A stretch of DNA of 64,000 bases, taken from assembly GCA_023445495.1 (NCBI GenBank), contig JAEXLC010000279.1, positions 14,126 to 78,125 of the forward strand. The letters are read 5' to 3'. Shown here piece after piece: positions 47,844 to 56,425 of this stretch; the stretch's first letter is position 1; every line of letters starts with the position of its first letter. Both the position numbers and the translations under genes were made by a program. The DNA comes from Pseudomonadota bacterium (GTDB lineage Bacteria > Pseudomonadota > Alphaproteobacteria > Sphingomonadales > Sphingomonadaceae). The notes below the pieces were generated by a model that saw only the letters and a program-made list of their open reading frames with translations, was not told the origin of the DNA and did no database searches.

Positions 47844-47876
47844 GGCGGCGCGTTCCCGAGTGAGGAACACGCCGCC
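47844..47876. terminator. hairpin downstream of the dienelactone hydrolase gene
   Basis: GGCGGCGCGTTCC pairs with GGAACACGCCGCC (12 of 13 positions) across seven bases. It lies 11 bp past the hydrolase stop and upstream of the SMR leader. It lacks a T tract. Confidence 0.55.
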
Positions 47877-47887
47877 TTCAAAATAGC

Positions 47888-48589
47888 TTATCCGAGATTC
47901 TTCGCAAAGAACTCGGCCGTCCGCCCATCCGCGAGCCTGGCGGCCTCATCGGAACGGCGCTTGCCGAAGGTGTCGGCAAAGCCGTGATCCTCGCCGGCAT
48001 AATCGTACAGCGTCACCTTGGGGTGATCGTCGAGACCGGCATGCATTGCCGCCTGGGCTTCCGGGCTGACGAAGTGATCGGCCTGGGGGATATGCATCAG
48101 CACCGGGCGCGAGATGCCGTGCTTCTCGCCGAGCAGGTTGTCGATGCCCACGCCATAATAGCCGACGCTCGCATCGCTGTCGGTCCGCGTCGCGCTCATG
48201 AATGCCAGGCGGCCACCCAGGCAGAAGCCGACCACGCCGACCTTGCCGCCCTCGCCGAGCTGCGCGCGAGCCGCCTTGATCGTCGCTTCGATGTCGCGAA
48301 TGCCGGCGTCCTGGTTGAACTTGCCCATCAGCGCGAGCGCCTGCTGGAACTGCTCGGGCACATCGGCATCGAGCTGGATGCCCGGCTCGAGCCGCCAGAA
48401 CAGGTCGGGCGCGAGGCTCAGATAGCCCTTCGCCGCCCAGTCATCGCACTTCTGGCGGATGCCCGGGTTCACGCCGAAGATCTCCTGGATCACGATCACC
48501 GCGGCCTTGGGCGTGCCTTCAGGGCGGGCGACATAGGCCTGGAAGCTGCCGCTGCCGTCAATCGTTTCGATGCTGATCATCTCGCTCAC
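47888..48589 (-). CDS. dienelactone hydrolase family protein
   Basis: A 233-residue alpha/beta hydrolase. The nucleophile is Cys123 in GFCLGGR, and the His lies in EDHGFAD near residue 206, with Asp in IPQADHFV. Dienelactone hydrolases open lactones in chloroaromatic breakdown, but most genomic copies have unknown substrates. The start is GTG at 48589, overlapping the ogt stop by 4 bp (GTGA), with GGAAGG upstream. Co-transcribed with ogt. Confidence 0.9.
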   Translation of the reverse strand: MSEMISIETIDGSGSFQAYVARPEGTPKAAVIVIQEIFGVNPGIRQKCDDWAAKGYLSLAPDLFWRLEPGIQLDADVPEQFQQALALMGKFNQDAGIRDIEATIKAARAQLGEGGKVGVVGFCLGGRLAFMSATRTDSDASVGYYGVGIDNLLGEKHGISRPVLMHIPQADHFVSPEAQAAMHAGLDDHPKVTLYDYAGEDHGFADTFGKRRSDEAARLADGRTAEFFAKNLG

Positions 48590-49065
48590 AATAAAGTCCT
48601 TCCGGAATGAAGCCGCTCATGCTCGAGCAGCCAGGATTTGGTCTTGGGCCCATCGCCGCCCGAATAATTGCCGAGGCGGCCACCCTCGGCGAGCACGCGG
48701 TGGCAGGGGACGAGGATGGGGAAAGGGTTGCGCGAACAGAGCTGGCCGATCGCCCGCGCGCTCGATCCGGTCCGGCGAGCTAGCGCGCCATAGCTCAGCG
48801 TCTCGCCATAGCCGATGTCGATCATCGCAGCGCGGAGCTCTGTTCCACGTGAAGTCGGCAGCGGCTCAAGCGGCAGGTCGAAGTCCTGGCGCTCGCCCGC
48901 GAACCAGGATTCGAGCTGTTCGAGCGCGGTGCGGACTGCCGCGGCGCGGACAGGCCGGGGCGTCTCCGCGCCGCCGATCGCCACCGAAACCAGCATGTCT
49001 TCGCTACCTTCGACCCGCACCGGGCCGATGGGCGTTGCGATCACACCATGGTCGCGCGCATACAT
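48586..49065 (-). CDS. ogt: methylated-DNA--protein-cysteine methyltransferase
   Basis: Removes O6-alkyl groups from guanine by suicidal transfer to Cys121 in VPCHRV. 159 residues: the N-terminal ribonuclease-like domain and the C-terminal domain with helix-turn-helix SYGALARRTGSSARAIGQL. The Asn hinge is in SRNPFPILVPCHRV. A parS half-site lies within the coding sequence (48841-48856). First gene of a two-gene operon with the dienelactone hydrolase. Confidence 0.94.
   Translation of the reverse strand: MYARDHGVIATPIGPVRVEGSEDMLVSVAIGGAETPRPVRAAAVRTALEQLESWFAGERQDFDLPLEPLPTSRGTELRAAMIDIGYGETLSYGALARRTGSSARAIGQLCSRNPFPILVPCHRVLAEGGRLGNYSGGDGPKTKSWLLEHERLHSGRTLL
48841..48856. promoter_or_regulatory. 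parS half-site inside ogt
   Basis: TGTTCCACGTGAAGTC: perfect left arm and CACGTG centre, degraded right arm. Lies within the parS cluster span, about 6 kb from the putative origin. Confidence 0.35.
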
Positions 49066-49112
49066 GCAGCCGAACTAGCAGCCGCACCGCGGCGCGCGCA
49101 ACGGAGATAGCC

Positions 49113-49352
49113 ATGAAGATCAATGTCGAGGTGGATTGCACGCCCGAGGAAGCGCGCCGGGCGATGGGCCTGCCCGACCTCGGACCGGTGCATGAACGCT
49201 ATGTCTCGATGATGGTCGATGCGATCAATAAGCATGGCAGCCCCGAGGCCTTCCAGCAGATGCTGCAGAGCTGGTCGCCGATGGGCGAGGCGGGGATGGG
49301 CTTCTGGCGGGCGATGTTCGATGCCGGCACCGGGGGCAAGTCCGACAAGTAA
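49113..49352 (+). CDS. small DUF6489-type protein
   Basis: A 79-residue protein opening MKINVEVDCTPEEARRAMGL, a pattern recalled for the DUF6489 group that precedes mnmE in sphingomonads; function unknown. GGAG lies six bases before the ATG. Its TAA stop overlaps the mnmE ATG (TAATG), so the two are translationally coupled. Confidence 0.8.
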   Translation: MKINVEVDCTPEEARRAMGLPDLGPVHERYVSMMVDAINKHGSPEAFQQMLQSWSPMGEAGMGFWRAMFDAGTGGKSDK

Positions 49353-50635
49353 TGGATACGATCTACGCGGTTTCCAGCGGAGCGCCGCCCGCCGCGATCG
49401 CGGTGATGCGGGTGAGCGGGCCGGATGCGTTCGAGACGGTACGCGCGTTCGCCGGTGACTTGCCCAAGCCGCGTCGCGCTGCGGTCCGGGCGTTGCAAGA
49501 TCCTGTCGATGGGGCGCTGCTCGATCGGGCGATCGTGCTGTGCTTCCCGGGCCCGAATAGCGCGACCGGCGAGGACCTGGCGGAGTTCCATCTCCATGGT
49601 GGCCGCGCCGTGGTCCGCGCGGTCGAGGCTGCGCTTGGCGCCCGGCCGGGGCTCCGGTCGGCCGAGCCTGGCGAATTCACCCGTCGTGCGTTGCTGCACG
49701 GGCGGATCGACCTGAGCGAAGCCGAAGGGCTCGGCGACCTGCTGATGGCGGAGACCGAAGCCCAGCGCCGGTCCGCGATCCGGTCGGCCGAGGGTGCGGT
49801 GCGGCGTGCTGTGGAAGGCTGGACCGACCAGCTGCTCGGGCTTGCCGCCCGGGTCGAGGCCGAGCTCGATCATAGCGATGAGGATGATGTCGCGGACGCC
49901 GCCTTGCTCCCGGCGATCCGATCGGGGGCGGCAGCGCTGGCGGGGGATATCGAGGCAGTGGCCGACCGTCCGCCGGTGGAGCGGTTGCGCGATGGTATCC
50001 GCGTGGTGCTGGCGGGGCCGCCAAACGCCGGCAAGTCTTCTCTGCTCAATGCCATGGCGGGGCGCGATGCGGCGATCGTCTCGCCGATCTCCGGCACCAC
50101 GCGCGACCGGATCGAAGCGCCGGTGGTGCGCGGCGGGATCGCGTGGCTGCTGATCGACACCGCGGGCCTGGCCGAGCTGCCTGGCGACGAGATCGAGGCG
50201 ATCGGTATCGCCCGCGCGCAGGCGGCGCAGGCCGAGGCGGATATCCTGCTCTGGCTCGGCGACGAGACCCCGCCGGCACACGAACAATTGCTCTGGCTCA
50301 ATCCGCGCGCGGACCTGCCCGAGCGGGAAGCGGGCGAGGGGCGCCTGTCGCTGTCGTCGCGGACGGGAGCGGGCATGGAGGCGCTCTGGCAGGCGATGGC
50401 CGGCCTCGCCGCCGACCTGCTGCCGCCTCCCGACCAGATGGCGCTCAATGCCCGCCAGCGGGAACTCTCGCAGGGTGCCGCAGCGGCGCTGCGCGCGATC
50501 GAGCGGGAGAGCGATCTCTTGCTGATCGCCGAACATCTCCGCTCCGCGATGCGCGCGTTCGACGCGATCACGGGCCGGGCAGGGGTGGAGGCGATGCTCG
50601 ACGCGCTGTTCGGGCGTTTCTGCATAGGTAAATAG
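49352..50635 (+). CDS. mnmE: tRNA modification GTPase MnmE
   Basis: Works with MnmG to place carboxymethylaminomethyl groups on wobble uridine 34 of tRNAs. 427 residues: an N-terminal tetrahydrofolate-binding domain, a helical domain, the inserted Ras-like G domain with P-loop [10 protein letters not shown] (about 221-230) and DTAG, and the C-terminal FCIGK with the conserved Cys. First of the mnmE-mnmG-rsmG-parA-parB string. Confidence 0.96.
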   Translation: MDTIYAVSSGAPPAAIAVMRVSGPDAFETVRAFAGDLPKPRRAAVRALQDPVDGALLDRAIVLCFPGPNSATGEDLAEFHLHGGRAVVRAVEAALGARPGLRSAEPGEFTRRALLHGRIDLSEAEGLGDLLMAETEAQRRSAIRSAEGAVRRAVEGWTDQLLGLAARVEAELDHSDEDDVADAALLPAIRSGAAALAGDIEAVADRPPVERLRDGIRVVLAGPPNAGKSSLLNAMAGRDAAIVSPISGTTRDRIEAPVVRGGIAWLLIDTAGLAELPGDEIEAIGIARAQAAQAEADILLWLGDETPPAHEQLLWLNPRADLPEREAGEGRLSLSSRTGAGMEALWQAMAGLAADLLPPPDQMALNARQRELSQGAAAALRAIERESDLLLIAEHLRSAMRAFDAITGRAGVEAMLDALFGRFCIGK

Positions 50636-50636
50636 A

Positions 50637-50652
50637 TGTTCCACGTGGAACG
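50637..50652. promoter_or_regulatory. parS site between mnmE and mnmG
   Basis: TGTTCCACGTGGAACG matches the ideal palindrome at all but the last base. Intergenic, directly after the mnmE stop, about 8 kb from the putative origin. The best parS in the window with 52565. Confidence 0.85.
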
Positions 50653-50691
50653 CTTTTGACGCAGCGCCCGCGATTCTGTAGCGCGGCGCCA

Positions 50692-52524
50692 ATGGACTTC
50701 GACGTCATCGTTATCGGCGGCGGGCACGCCGGCACCGAGGCGGCTGCCGCTTCGGCCCGCCGCGGCGCGCGTACCGCACTGCTCAGCTTCGACCTGACCA
50801 AGCTCGGGGCGATGTCGTGCAACCCGGCGATCGGCGGCCTGGGCAAGGGCCATCTCGTCCGCGAGGTCGATGCCTTTGACGGGCTGATGGGCCGCGCGAC
50901 CGACGCGGCCGGCATCCATTACCGCATGCTCAACCGCTCCAAGGGCACCGCCGTCCAGGGCCCGCGGGTCCAGGCGGACCGGGTGCGCTATGCCGCGGCG
51001 ATCCAGAAGATGCTCGCGGCGCAGCCGAACCTGCACCTTATCGGCGGTGAAGCCGAGGCGCTGGAGTTGGCGAGCGGCGCCGTCGCGGGTGTCCGCCTTG
51101 CCGATGGCACGCTGCTCGGATGCCGCGCCGTGGTGCTGGCGACCGGTACCTTCCTCGGCGGCCGTATTTTCCGGGGCGAGGAGCGCGAGACCGGTGGCCG
51201 GGTAGGCGAGGGCTCCGCCATCCGCCTGGCGGGGCAGCTCCGCGAGCTCAACCTGCCGATGGCCCGGCTCAAGACCGGCACGCCGCCGCGCCTTGACGGC
51301 CGCACCATCGACTGGGCGCGGATCGAGGAGCAGCCTTCGGACAGCGATCCCTGGACGATGTCGCCGCTGACCCCGGCGCGGGTGCTGCCCCAGCTTCATT
51401 GCGGCGTCACCCGCACCACCCAGGTCACGCATGACGCGATCCGCTCGGGCCTCGATCGCTCGCCTCTGTTCACCGGCGCGATCGACGCGCAGGGCCCGCG
51501 CTATTGCCCGTCGATCGAGGACAAGATCCACCGCTTCGGCGACCGCGACGGCCACCAGATCTTCCTCGAGCCCGAGGGCCTCGACACGCACCTGATCTAT
51601 CCCAATGGCATGTCGACCTCGCTGCCGGTCGATATCCAGGTGGCGATGGTCAACTCGATCCCCGGGCTGGAGCGGGCGAAGATCGTCACCCCTGGCTATG
51701 CGGTCGAATATGACCATATCGATCCGCGCGCGCTCGATGCGACGCTAGCGCTGCCGGCGATCCCCGGCGTGTGGTGCGCCGGCCAGATCAACGGCACCAC
51801 CGGCTATGAGGAAGCGGCGGGGCAGGGCCTCGTCGCCGGCCTCAACGCCGCAGCCTATGCTAGCGACCTCGCCCCGCTGATCCTCGACCGTGCGACCTCC
51901 TATCTCGGCGTGATGGTCGACGACCTGGTGCTGCAGGGCGTCACCGAGCCCTATCGCATGCTCACTGCCCGCGCCGAGTTCCGCCTCCGCCTGCGCGCCG
52001 ACAATGCCGGCACCCGGCTTGGTCCGATTGCGGCTGAGCTTGGCTGCCTCGGCCCGGATCGCCTGGCCTGGCTGGGATCGCGGGCAGAGGGCAGGGTCGC
52101 GCTCGACCAAGTCTTTGCCGCCGAACGCACCGCCAGCGCGCTTGCCGCCCGTGGCGCCTCGGTCGCGCAGGATGGCGCCAAACGCCCTGCGCGCGAATGG
52201 CTTCGCTTCCCCGGCATCGAGCTGCACCATCTCGACATCCACCCCGATGTCGATCCGGACCTGCTCGCCGAATATGTCGAGGATGCCCGCTACGCGCCCT
52301 ATCTCGAGCGCCAGGAAGCCGAAGTCGCCCAGCTCCGCGCCAATGACGCGGTGAAGCTCCCCGCCGCGATGGACTTCGCCGCGATCGCCGGCCTCTCCAA
52401 CGAGATGATCGAGAAGCTTACCGCTTCGCGTCCCGCGACGATCGGCGCCGCCGCCCGGATCCGCGGCATCACCCCGGCGGCACTCTCCGCCATCCTCCTT
52501 CACGCGAAACGGCGCGCCGCATGA
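50692..52524 (+). CDS. mnmG: tRNA uridine-5-carboxymethylaminomethyl modification enzyme MnmG (GidA)
   Basis: FAD-dependent partner of MnmE. 610 residues. FAD loop GGGHAG (8-13), the [20 protein letters not shown] block with catalytic Cys near residue 44, and [16 protein letters not shown] near 365. The ATG at 50692 is preferred to the TTG at 50656. It ends in a 4-bp ATGA overlap with rsmG. Confidence 0.97.
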   Translation: MDFDVIVIGGGHAGTEAAAASARRGARTALLSFDLTKLGAMSCNPAIGGLGKGHLVREVDAFDGLMGRATDAAGIHYRMLNRSKGTAVQGPRVQADRVRYAAAIQKMLAAQPNLHLIGGEAEALELASGAVAGVRLADGTLLGCRAVVLATGTFLGGRIFRGEERETGGRVGEGSAIRLAGQLRELNLPMARLKTGTPPRLDGRTIDWARIEEQPSDSDPWTMSPLTPARVLPQLHCGVTRTTQVTHDAIRSGLDRSPLFTGAIDAQGPRYCPSIEDKIHRFGDRDGHQIFLEPEGLDTHLIYPNGMSTSLPVDIQVAMVNSIPGLERAKIVTPGYAVEYDHIDPRALDATLALPAIPGVWCAGQINGTTGYEEAAGQGLVAGLNAAAYASDLAPLILDRATSYLGVMVDDLVLQGVTEPYRMLTARAEFRLRLRADNAGTRLGPIAAELGCLGPDRLAWLGSRAEGRVALDQVFAAERTASALAARGASVAQDGAKRPAREWLRFPGIELHHLDIHPDVDPDLLAEYVEDARYAPYLERQEAEVAQLRANDAVKLPAAMDFAAIAGLSNEMIEKLTASRPATIGAAARIRGITPAALSAILLHAKRRAA

Positions 52525-53144
52525 CCGAAGACGAAGCACGCGACTGGATAGGTGCACATTTCAATGTTTCACGTGAAACGCAGCTACAGCGTTTCGGCGA
52601 GATCCTGCGCGCGGAGTCGACGCGGCAGAACCTGATCTCGGCCGCGAGCTTCGACGAACTCTGGACTCGTCACTTCGTCGATTCCGCCCAGTTGATCCCG
52701 CTCGCGGCGGACGCCGGGGAGGGGGCCTGGGTCGATGTCGGCACCGGCGCCGGCATGCCCGGGCTGGTCGTCGCCATCCTGATCGATCGCCCGGTGGTGA
52801 TGGTCGAGCCGCGCATCCGCCGGGTCGAGTTCCTCCGCGCCGCGGCCGAGCAGCTCGGCATCGCCAATCGCTCTACCGTCGTCCACGGCAAGATCGAAAG
52901 CTACCAGCCCAAGCAGAAAGCGGCGATCGTCTCGGCCCGCGCCGTTGCCGCATTGCCCGATTTGTTCAGGACCACGGCGCATTGCACCGACTCTTCCACA
53001 ATATGGTTGCTTCCAAAGGGACGAAGCGTGCAATCGGAGGTGGAAGCGGCGCGCGCGAAATGGCAGGGTGCGTTTCACGTGGAACCCAGCATCACGTCTC
53101 CGGAATCGGGAATTGTGGTCGCGCGAAAGGTACGCCCCAAATGA
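52521..53144 (+). CDS. rsmG: 16S rRNA (guanine527-N7)-methyltransferase RsmG (GidB)
   Basis: Methylates G527 of 16S rRNA using S-adenosylmethionine. 207 residues; the SAM motif is [11 protein letters not shown] (about 71-81). The gene carries two parS sites, one at each end, within its coding sequence (52565 and 53071). Its stop overlaps the parA ATG (ATGA). Confidence 0.95.
   Translation: MTEDEARDWIGAHFNVSRETQLQRFGEILRAESTRQNLISAASFDELWTRHFVDSAQLIPLAADAGEGAWVDVGTGAGMPGLVVAILIDRPVVMVEPRIRRVEFLRAAAEQLGIANRSTVVHGKIESYQPKQKAAIVSARAVAALPDLFRTTAHCTDSSTIWLLPKGRSVQSEVEAARAKWQGAFHVEPSITSPESGIVVARKVRPK
52565..52580. promoter_or_regulatory. parS site in the 5' end of rsmG
   Basis: TGTTTCACGTGAAACG matches the consensus TGTTTCACGTGAAACA at 15 of 16 bases. 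Encoded residues FNVSRET accommodate it without loss of the protein. Confidence 0.85.
53071..53086. promoter_or_regulatory. parS site in the 3' end of rsmG
   Basis: CGTTTCACGTGGAACC: a hybrid of the two common arm types around CACGTG, 55 bp before parA. ParB binding here could also affect parAB expression. Confidence 0.7.
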
Positions 53145-53923
53145 TCTGCATCGCTATCGCCAACCAGAAGGGTGGGGTGGGAAAGACCACCACGGCGATC
53201 AATGTCGGCACCGCGCTCGCCGCGACCGGCCAGCGCGTCCTGCTGATCGACTTCGATCCGCAGGGCAATGCCTCGACCGGCCTGGGCATCGGCCGCGCCG
53301 AGCGCGAGCATTCGACCTATGACCTGCTGGTCAGCGACGTGAACCTCGAGGATGTCGCGGTGCCGACCAAGGTGCCGGGCCTCGACATCATCCCGGCAAC
53401 GCAGGACCTGTCGGGCGCCGAGATCGAGCTGATCGAGTTCGATGCGCGCACCCACCGGCTCGACAGCGCGATCGCGCGCCATCATGCCCAGCGCTGGGAT
53501 GTGATCCTGATCGATTGCCCGCCTTCGCTCGGCCTGTTGACGGTCAATGCGATGGTCGCCGCGCATGCGCTGCTCGTGCCGCTCCAGTGCGAATTCTTCG
53601 CGCTCGAAGGCCTTGGCCAGCTGCTCAACACGGTCGAGCGCATCCGGGGCCGGTTCAATCCGGGCCTGTCGATCCTCGGGGTTGTGCTCACCATGTATGA
53701 TCGCCGCAATCGCCTGACCGACCAGGTCTCCGACGATGTCCGCGCGGTGCTCGGCCGGGTCGTGTTCGATACGGTGATCCCGCGCAACGTCCGCCTCTCC
53801 GAAGCGCCGAGCCACGGCCTGCCGGCGTTGATCTACGATCATCGCTGCCCGGGCTCCGAAGCCTATATCGCGCTCGCACGTGAAGTGATCGATCGCTTGC
53901 CCAAGCTCAAGAAAGCCGCATGA
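53141..53923 (+). CDS. parA: chromosome partitioning ATPase ParA
   Basis: Walker-type ATPase that drives segregation of the origin region with ParB-parS. 260 residues with deviant Walker A KGGVGKTT (10-17) and DFDPQGNAST. The open frame to 52982 overlaps rsmG; the ATG at 53141 is the family start and overlaps the rsmG stop. Co-transcribed with parB (ATGA overlap). Confidence 0.96.
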   Translation: MICIAIANQKGGVGKTTTAINVGTALAATGQRVLLIDFDPQGNASTGLGIGRAEREHSTYDLLVSDVNLEDVAVPTKVPGLDIIPATQDLSGAEIELIEFDARTHRLDSAIARHHAQRWDVILIDCPPSLGLLTVNAMVAAHALLVPLQCEFFALEGLGQLLNTVERIRGRFNPGLSILGVVLTMYDRRNRLTDQVSDDVRAVLGRVVFDTVIPRNVRLSEAPSHGLPALIYDHRCPGSEAYIALAREVIDRLPKLKKAA

Positions 53924-54801
53924 CCGAACCCACCCGCAAGCCTCGCCCCGGCCTCGGCCGCGGGCTGTCCTCGCTGCTCGGCGAGAATGTTCCCGAAGCG
54001 CCGGTCTCGGGAACGCCCGATGTCGCCTCGGGCCTGCGGATGCTGCCGGTCAGCTCGCTGGTGCCGCACCCGGACCAGCCGCGCCGTCATTTCGACGAGG
54101 ATGCGCTCGACGAGCTCGCCCAGTCGCTCAAGGAGCGCGGGCTGATCCAGCCGATCGTCGTCCGCCCGACCGGCCATAATTACCAGATCGTCGCCGGCGA
54201 GCGCCGCTGGCGCGCGGCGCAGCGCGCGCGGCTCCACGAAGTCCCGGTCATCGTCCGCGACTTCAACGAAGCCGAGACGATGGAAATCGCGCTGGTCGAG
54301 AATATCCAGCGCCAGGATCTCAACGCGATCGAAGAGGCCGAGGCCTATGCCCGGCTGATCCGCGAGTTCGGCCACAGCCAGGAAGCGCTCGGCAAGCTCG
54401 TCCACAAGTCGCGCAGCCACATCGCCAATCTGCTCCGCCTGCTCGACCTGCCCGAGGGCGTGCGCAACATGGTCATGGTCGGCGAGCTCGACATGGGCCA
54501 TGCCCGCGCGCTGATCGGCGCGCCCGAGGCGGAAAAGCTCGCTCGCGAAGTTGCGACCAAGGGCCTGTCGGTGCGCGAGACCGAGAAGCTCGCTCGCCAC
54601 GCCAAGCCCAACAGCAAGCGCAAGCCCGAGCCGAAGATCCGCGACGCCGATATCTCGGCGCTCGAGCATCAGCTGGGCGATGTGCTGGGCCTCAACGTCC
54701 GCATCGCGCACGGCGCCAAGGGCGGCACGCTGACGCTCTCCTATTCGACGCTCGACCAGCTCGACATGGTCTGCCAGCGGCTGAGCGGCGAGCGGATTTA
54801 G
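53920..54801 (+). CDS. parB: chromosome partitioning protein ParB
   Basis: CTP-dependent DNA-sliding clamp that loads at parS. 293 residues: N-terminal KPRPGLGRGLSSLLGE (ParA-stimulating), the CTP-binding ParB/Srx domain with GERRWRAAQRA (about 93), the helix-turn-helix (GHSQEALGKLVHKSRSHIAN) and a C-terminal dimerisation segment. Ends the mnmE-parB block; a REP-like repeat follows. Confidence 0.96.
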   Translation: MTEPTRKPRPGLGRGLSSLLGENVPEAPVSGTPDVASGLRMLPVSSLVPHPDQPRRHFDEDALDELAQSLKERGLIQPIVVRPTGHNYQIVAGERRWRAAQRARLHEVPVIVRDFNEAETMEIALVENIQRQDLNAIEEAEAYARLIREFGHSQEALGKLVHKSRSHIANLLRLLDLPEGVRNMVMVGELDMGHARALIGAPEAEKLAREVATKGLSVRETEKLARHAKPNSKRKPEPKIRDADISALEHQLGDVLGLNVRIAHGAKGGTLTLSYSTLDQLDMVCQRLSGERI

Positions 54802-54808
54802 CAGCTTG

Positions 54809-54886
54809 CCGTCATTTCGGCGAAAGCCGGGATCTCAGGCGAAGGCGCGATACGGCACGAGATCCCGACTTTCGTCGGGATGACGG
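54809..54886. repeat. REP-like inverted repeat pair (copy d)
   Basis: CCGTCATTTCGGCGAAAGCC opens the left unit; CGACTTTCGTCGGGATGACGG closes the right. The same family as copy a. It fills the gap between convergent parB and holA. Confidence 0.8.
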
Positions 54887-54896
54887 ATTGTGAGCC

Positions 54897-55913
54897 TCAG
54901 CCCTTCGCCCGTGCCGCCTGGCGCGCGATCGTCACCGCTTCGGCTTCGGCCAGCACTTCGCCGGCGCTGCCCGAATGCATCATCGCCCGTTCGGCGGCGC
55001 GCACCCGGTCGATCGCGCGAATTAGCTGCGCGCCGTTCCAGCGGCGCAGGGCGCGGCCGGTAGCGGCTTTCTCGCGGAAGAAAACGCGATGCTTTTCAAG
55101 TACTTCGTCCATGTCGCCGCCGCGATCCAGGTCGATCCGCATCTCGGCCATCGCCTGTAGCCGCCGGGCGAGCTGGCGCATCAGCGGCACGCCGATGCCT
55201 TCGCCCAGCCGGGCGAGCTCGAATCCAACATCGCCAACCCGCCCATCGACCACCGCGGTGATCGCATCGCTCAGGTCCGAATCGCCAAGATCGGCACCGA
55301 TCGCGTCCAGGGCCGCGCTGTCGGCGTCCTTGGGGCGGTCTGGGGCGGCATCGAGGAAAAGCGCCAGCTTCTCGATCTCGCGCGCCAGGATGGCCCTGTC
55401 GCCGCCCGTAGCGGCCGCCAGGCGCTGGGGCACATCCCCCATCAGCCGCAGGCCATGCTCGCGCGCGACATTGGAGGCAAGGCGGGTCGCATCCACGCCC
55501 TCGGGTACGTAGCAGGCATGGGCATAGGCGTTCTGTGCGGCGATCACCGATTTCACCAGCTTGCCGCTTGCCTTCAGCCCCGGGCCGATCGCCACCACCG
55601 GGTTGCCGGCCGTCTGGGCGGTGAGCAGCAGCCCGATCGCTTCGGCCGCGCCTTCCTCGACGCCGAGCACGCGGACATAGCGGGTGCCGCCGAACAGCGA
55701 GAGCGATGCGGCTTCGTCGGCCAGGCGCCCCGGCTGCTCGCGCAGGGCCTTCATGTCGAGGTCGATGCGCTCGGCTTCGGGGCCCAGCACCTTGCCGAGC
55801 TTGGCCGCCAGATCCGCGGCGCCCGCTTCATCGGGGCCGTGGAACAGATAGAGCCGCGTATCGGGGTTGAGCTTCTCGATCGCGGCGCGGATCTGCGTCG
55901 CGTTGGCCTTCAC
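54897..55913 (-). CDS. holA: DNA polymerase III delta subunit
   Basis: Clamp-loader subunit that opens the beta clamp. 338 residues with the HolA N-terminal AAA-like fold (RLYLFHGPDEAGAADLAAKL) and C-terminal helical collar. GTG start overlapping the lptE stop by 4 bp. Third gene of leuS-lptE-holA, an arrangement also seen in E. coli. Confidence 0.92.
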   Translation of the reverse strand: MKANATQIRAAIEKLNPDTRLYLFHGPDEAGAADLAAKLGKVLGPEAERIDLDMKALREQPGRLADEAASLSLFGGTRYVRVLGVEEGAAEAIGLLLTAQTAGNPVVAIGPGLKASGKLVKSVIAAQNAYAHACYVPEGVDATRLASNVAREHGLRLMGDVPQRLAAATGGDRAILAREIEKLALFLDAAPDRPKDADSAALDAIGADLGDSDLSDAITAVVDGRVGDVGFELARLGEGIGVPLMRQLARRLQAMAEMRIDLDRGGDMDEVLEKHRVFFREKAATGRALRRWNGAQLIRAIDRVRAAERAMMHSGSAGEVLAEAEAVTIARQAARAKG

Positions 55914-56425
55914 TGGCCGCCTGCCCCGGGCGCGGTCTGCGCATAGCGGGCGACGCGGGCGACGATCTGGTCCGCGACGATGCCCGAAAGTCGCTCGAGC
56001 GCGCTCTTCTCGGCCGCGATCGTCGCATATTCGCTGCCGACCACGTCGATGCCGGCATCGGAGCCGGCAGTGGCGTCGAGCACGACATTGCCGTTGGCGA
56101 GATCGATCAGCTGGTAGCGGGCGCGCAGGGTGCGGCGTTCGCGCGCCACCGAATCGTCGCGCTTCACGCCCAGGCCGGCGATCTGGTCGTCCAGCTTCAC
56201 TTCCAGCCGGAAGCGGGCAGGGGCGTCGTTATGGTCGAGCCGGTCCTTGAGCGCATTGGCGACCAGCCAGCCAGACTGGCCTTGGATCGGCGCGACCTCG
56301 ACCGCGGAGAGGGTGGAGCGCACCGCGCCGTCCGGCCCGCCGCCATAGAGCGGACGCAGGCCGCAGCCCGAAAGCGAGGCCGATAGCGCCAGGGCGCCGG
56401 CGACGAGGAGCACACCATGTTTCAT
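55910..56425 (-). CDS. lptE: LPS-assembly lipoprotein LptE
   Basis: Outer-membrane lipoprotein that plugs LptD and helps insert lipopolysaccharide. 171 residues; lipobox LSGC (Cys21) followed by GLRPLYGG, which is typical of LptE. Between leuS and holA with 4-bp overlaps on both sides. Sphingomonads carry glycosphingolipids in place of LPS in many species, so the cargo may differ (inference). Confidence 0.88.
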   Translation of the reverse strand: MKHGVLLVAGALALSASLSGCGLRPLYGGGPDGAVRSTLSAVEVAPIQGQSGWLVANALKDRLDHNDAPARFRLEVKLDDQIAGLGVKRDDSVARERRTLRARYQLIDLANGNVVLDATAGSDAGIDVVGSEYATIAAEKSALERLSGIVADQIVARVARYAQTAPGAGGQ

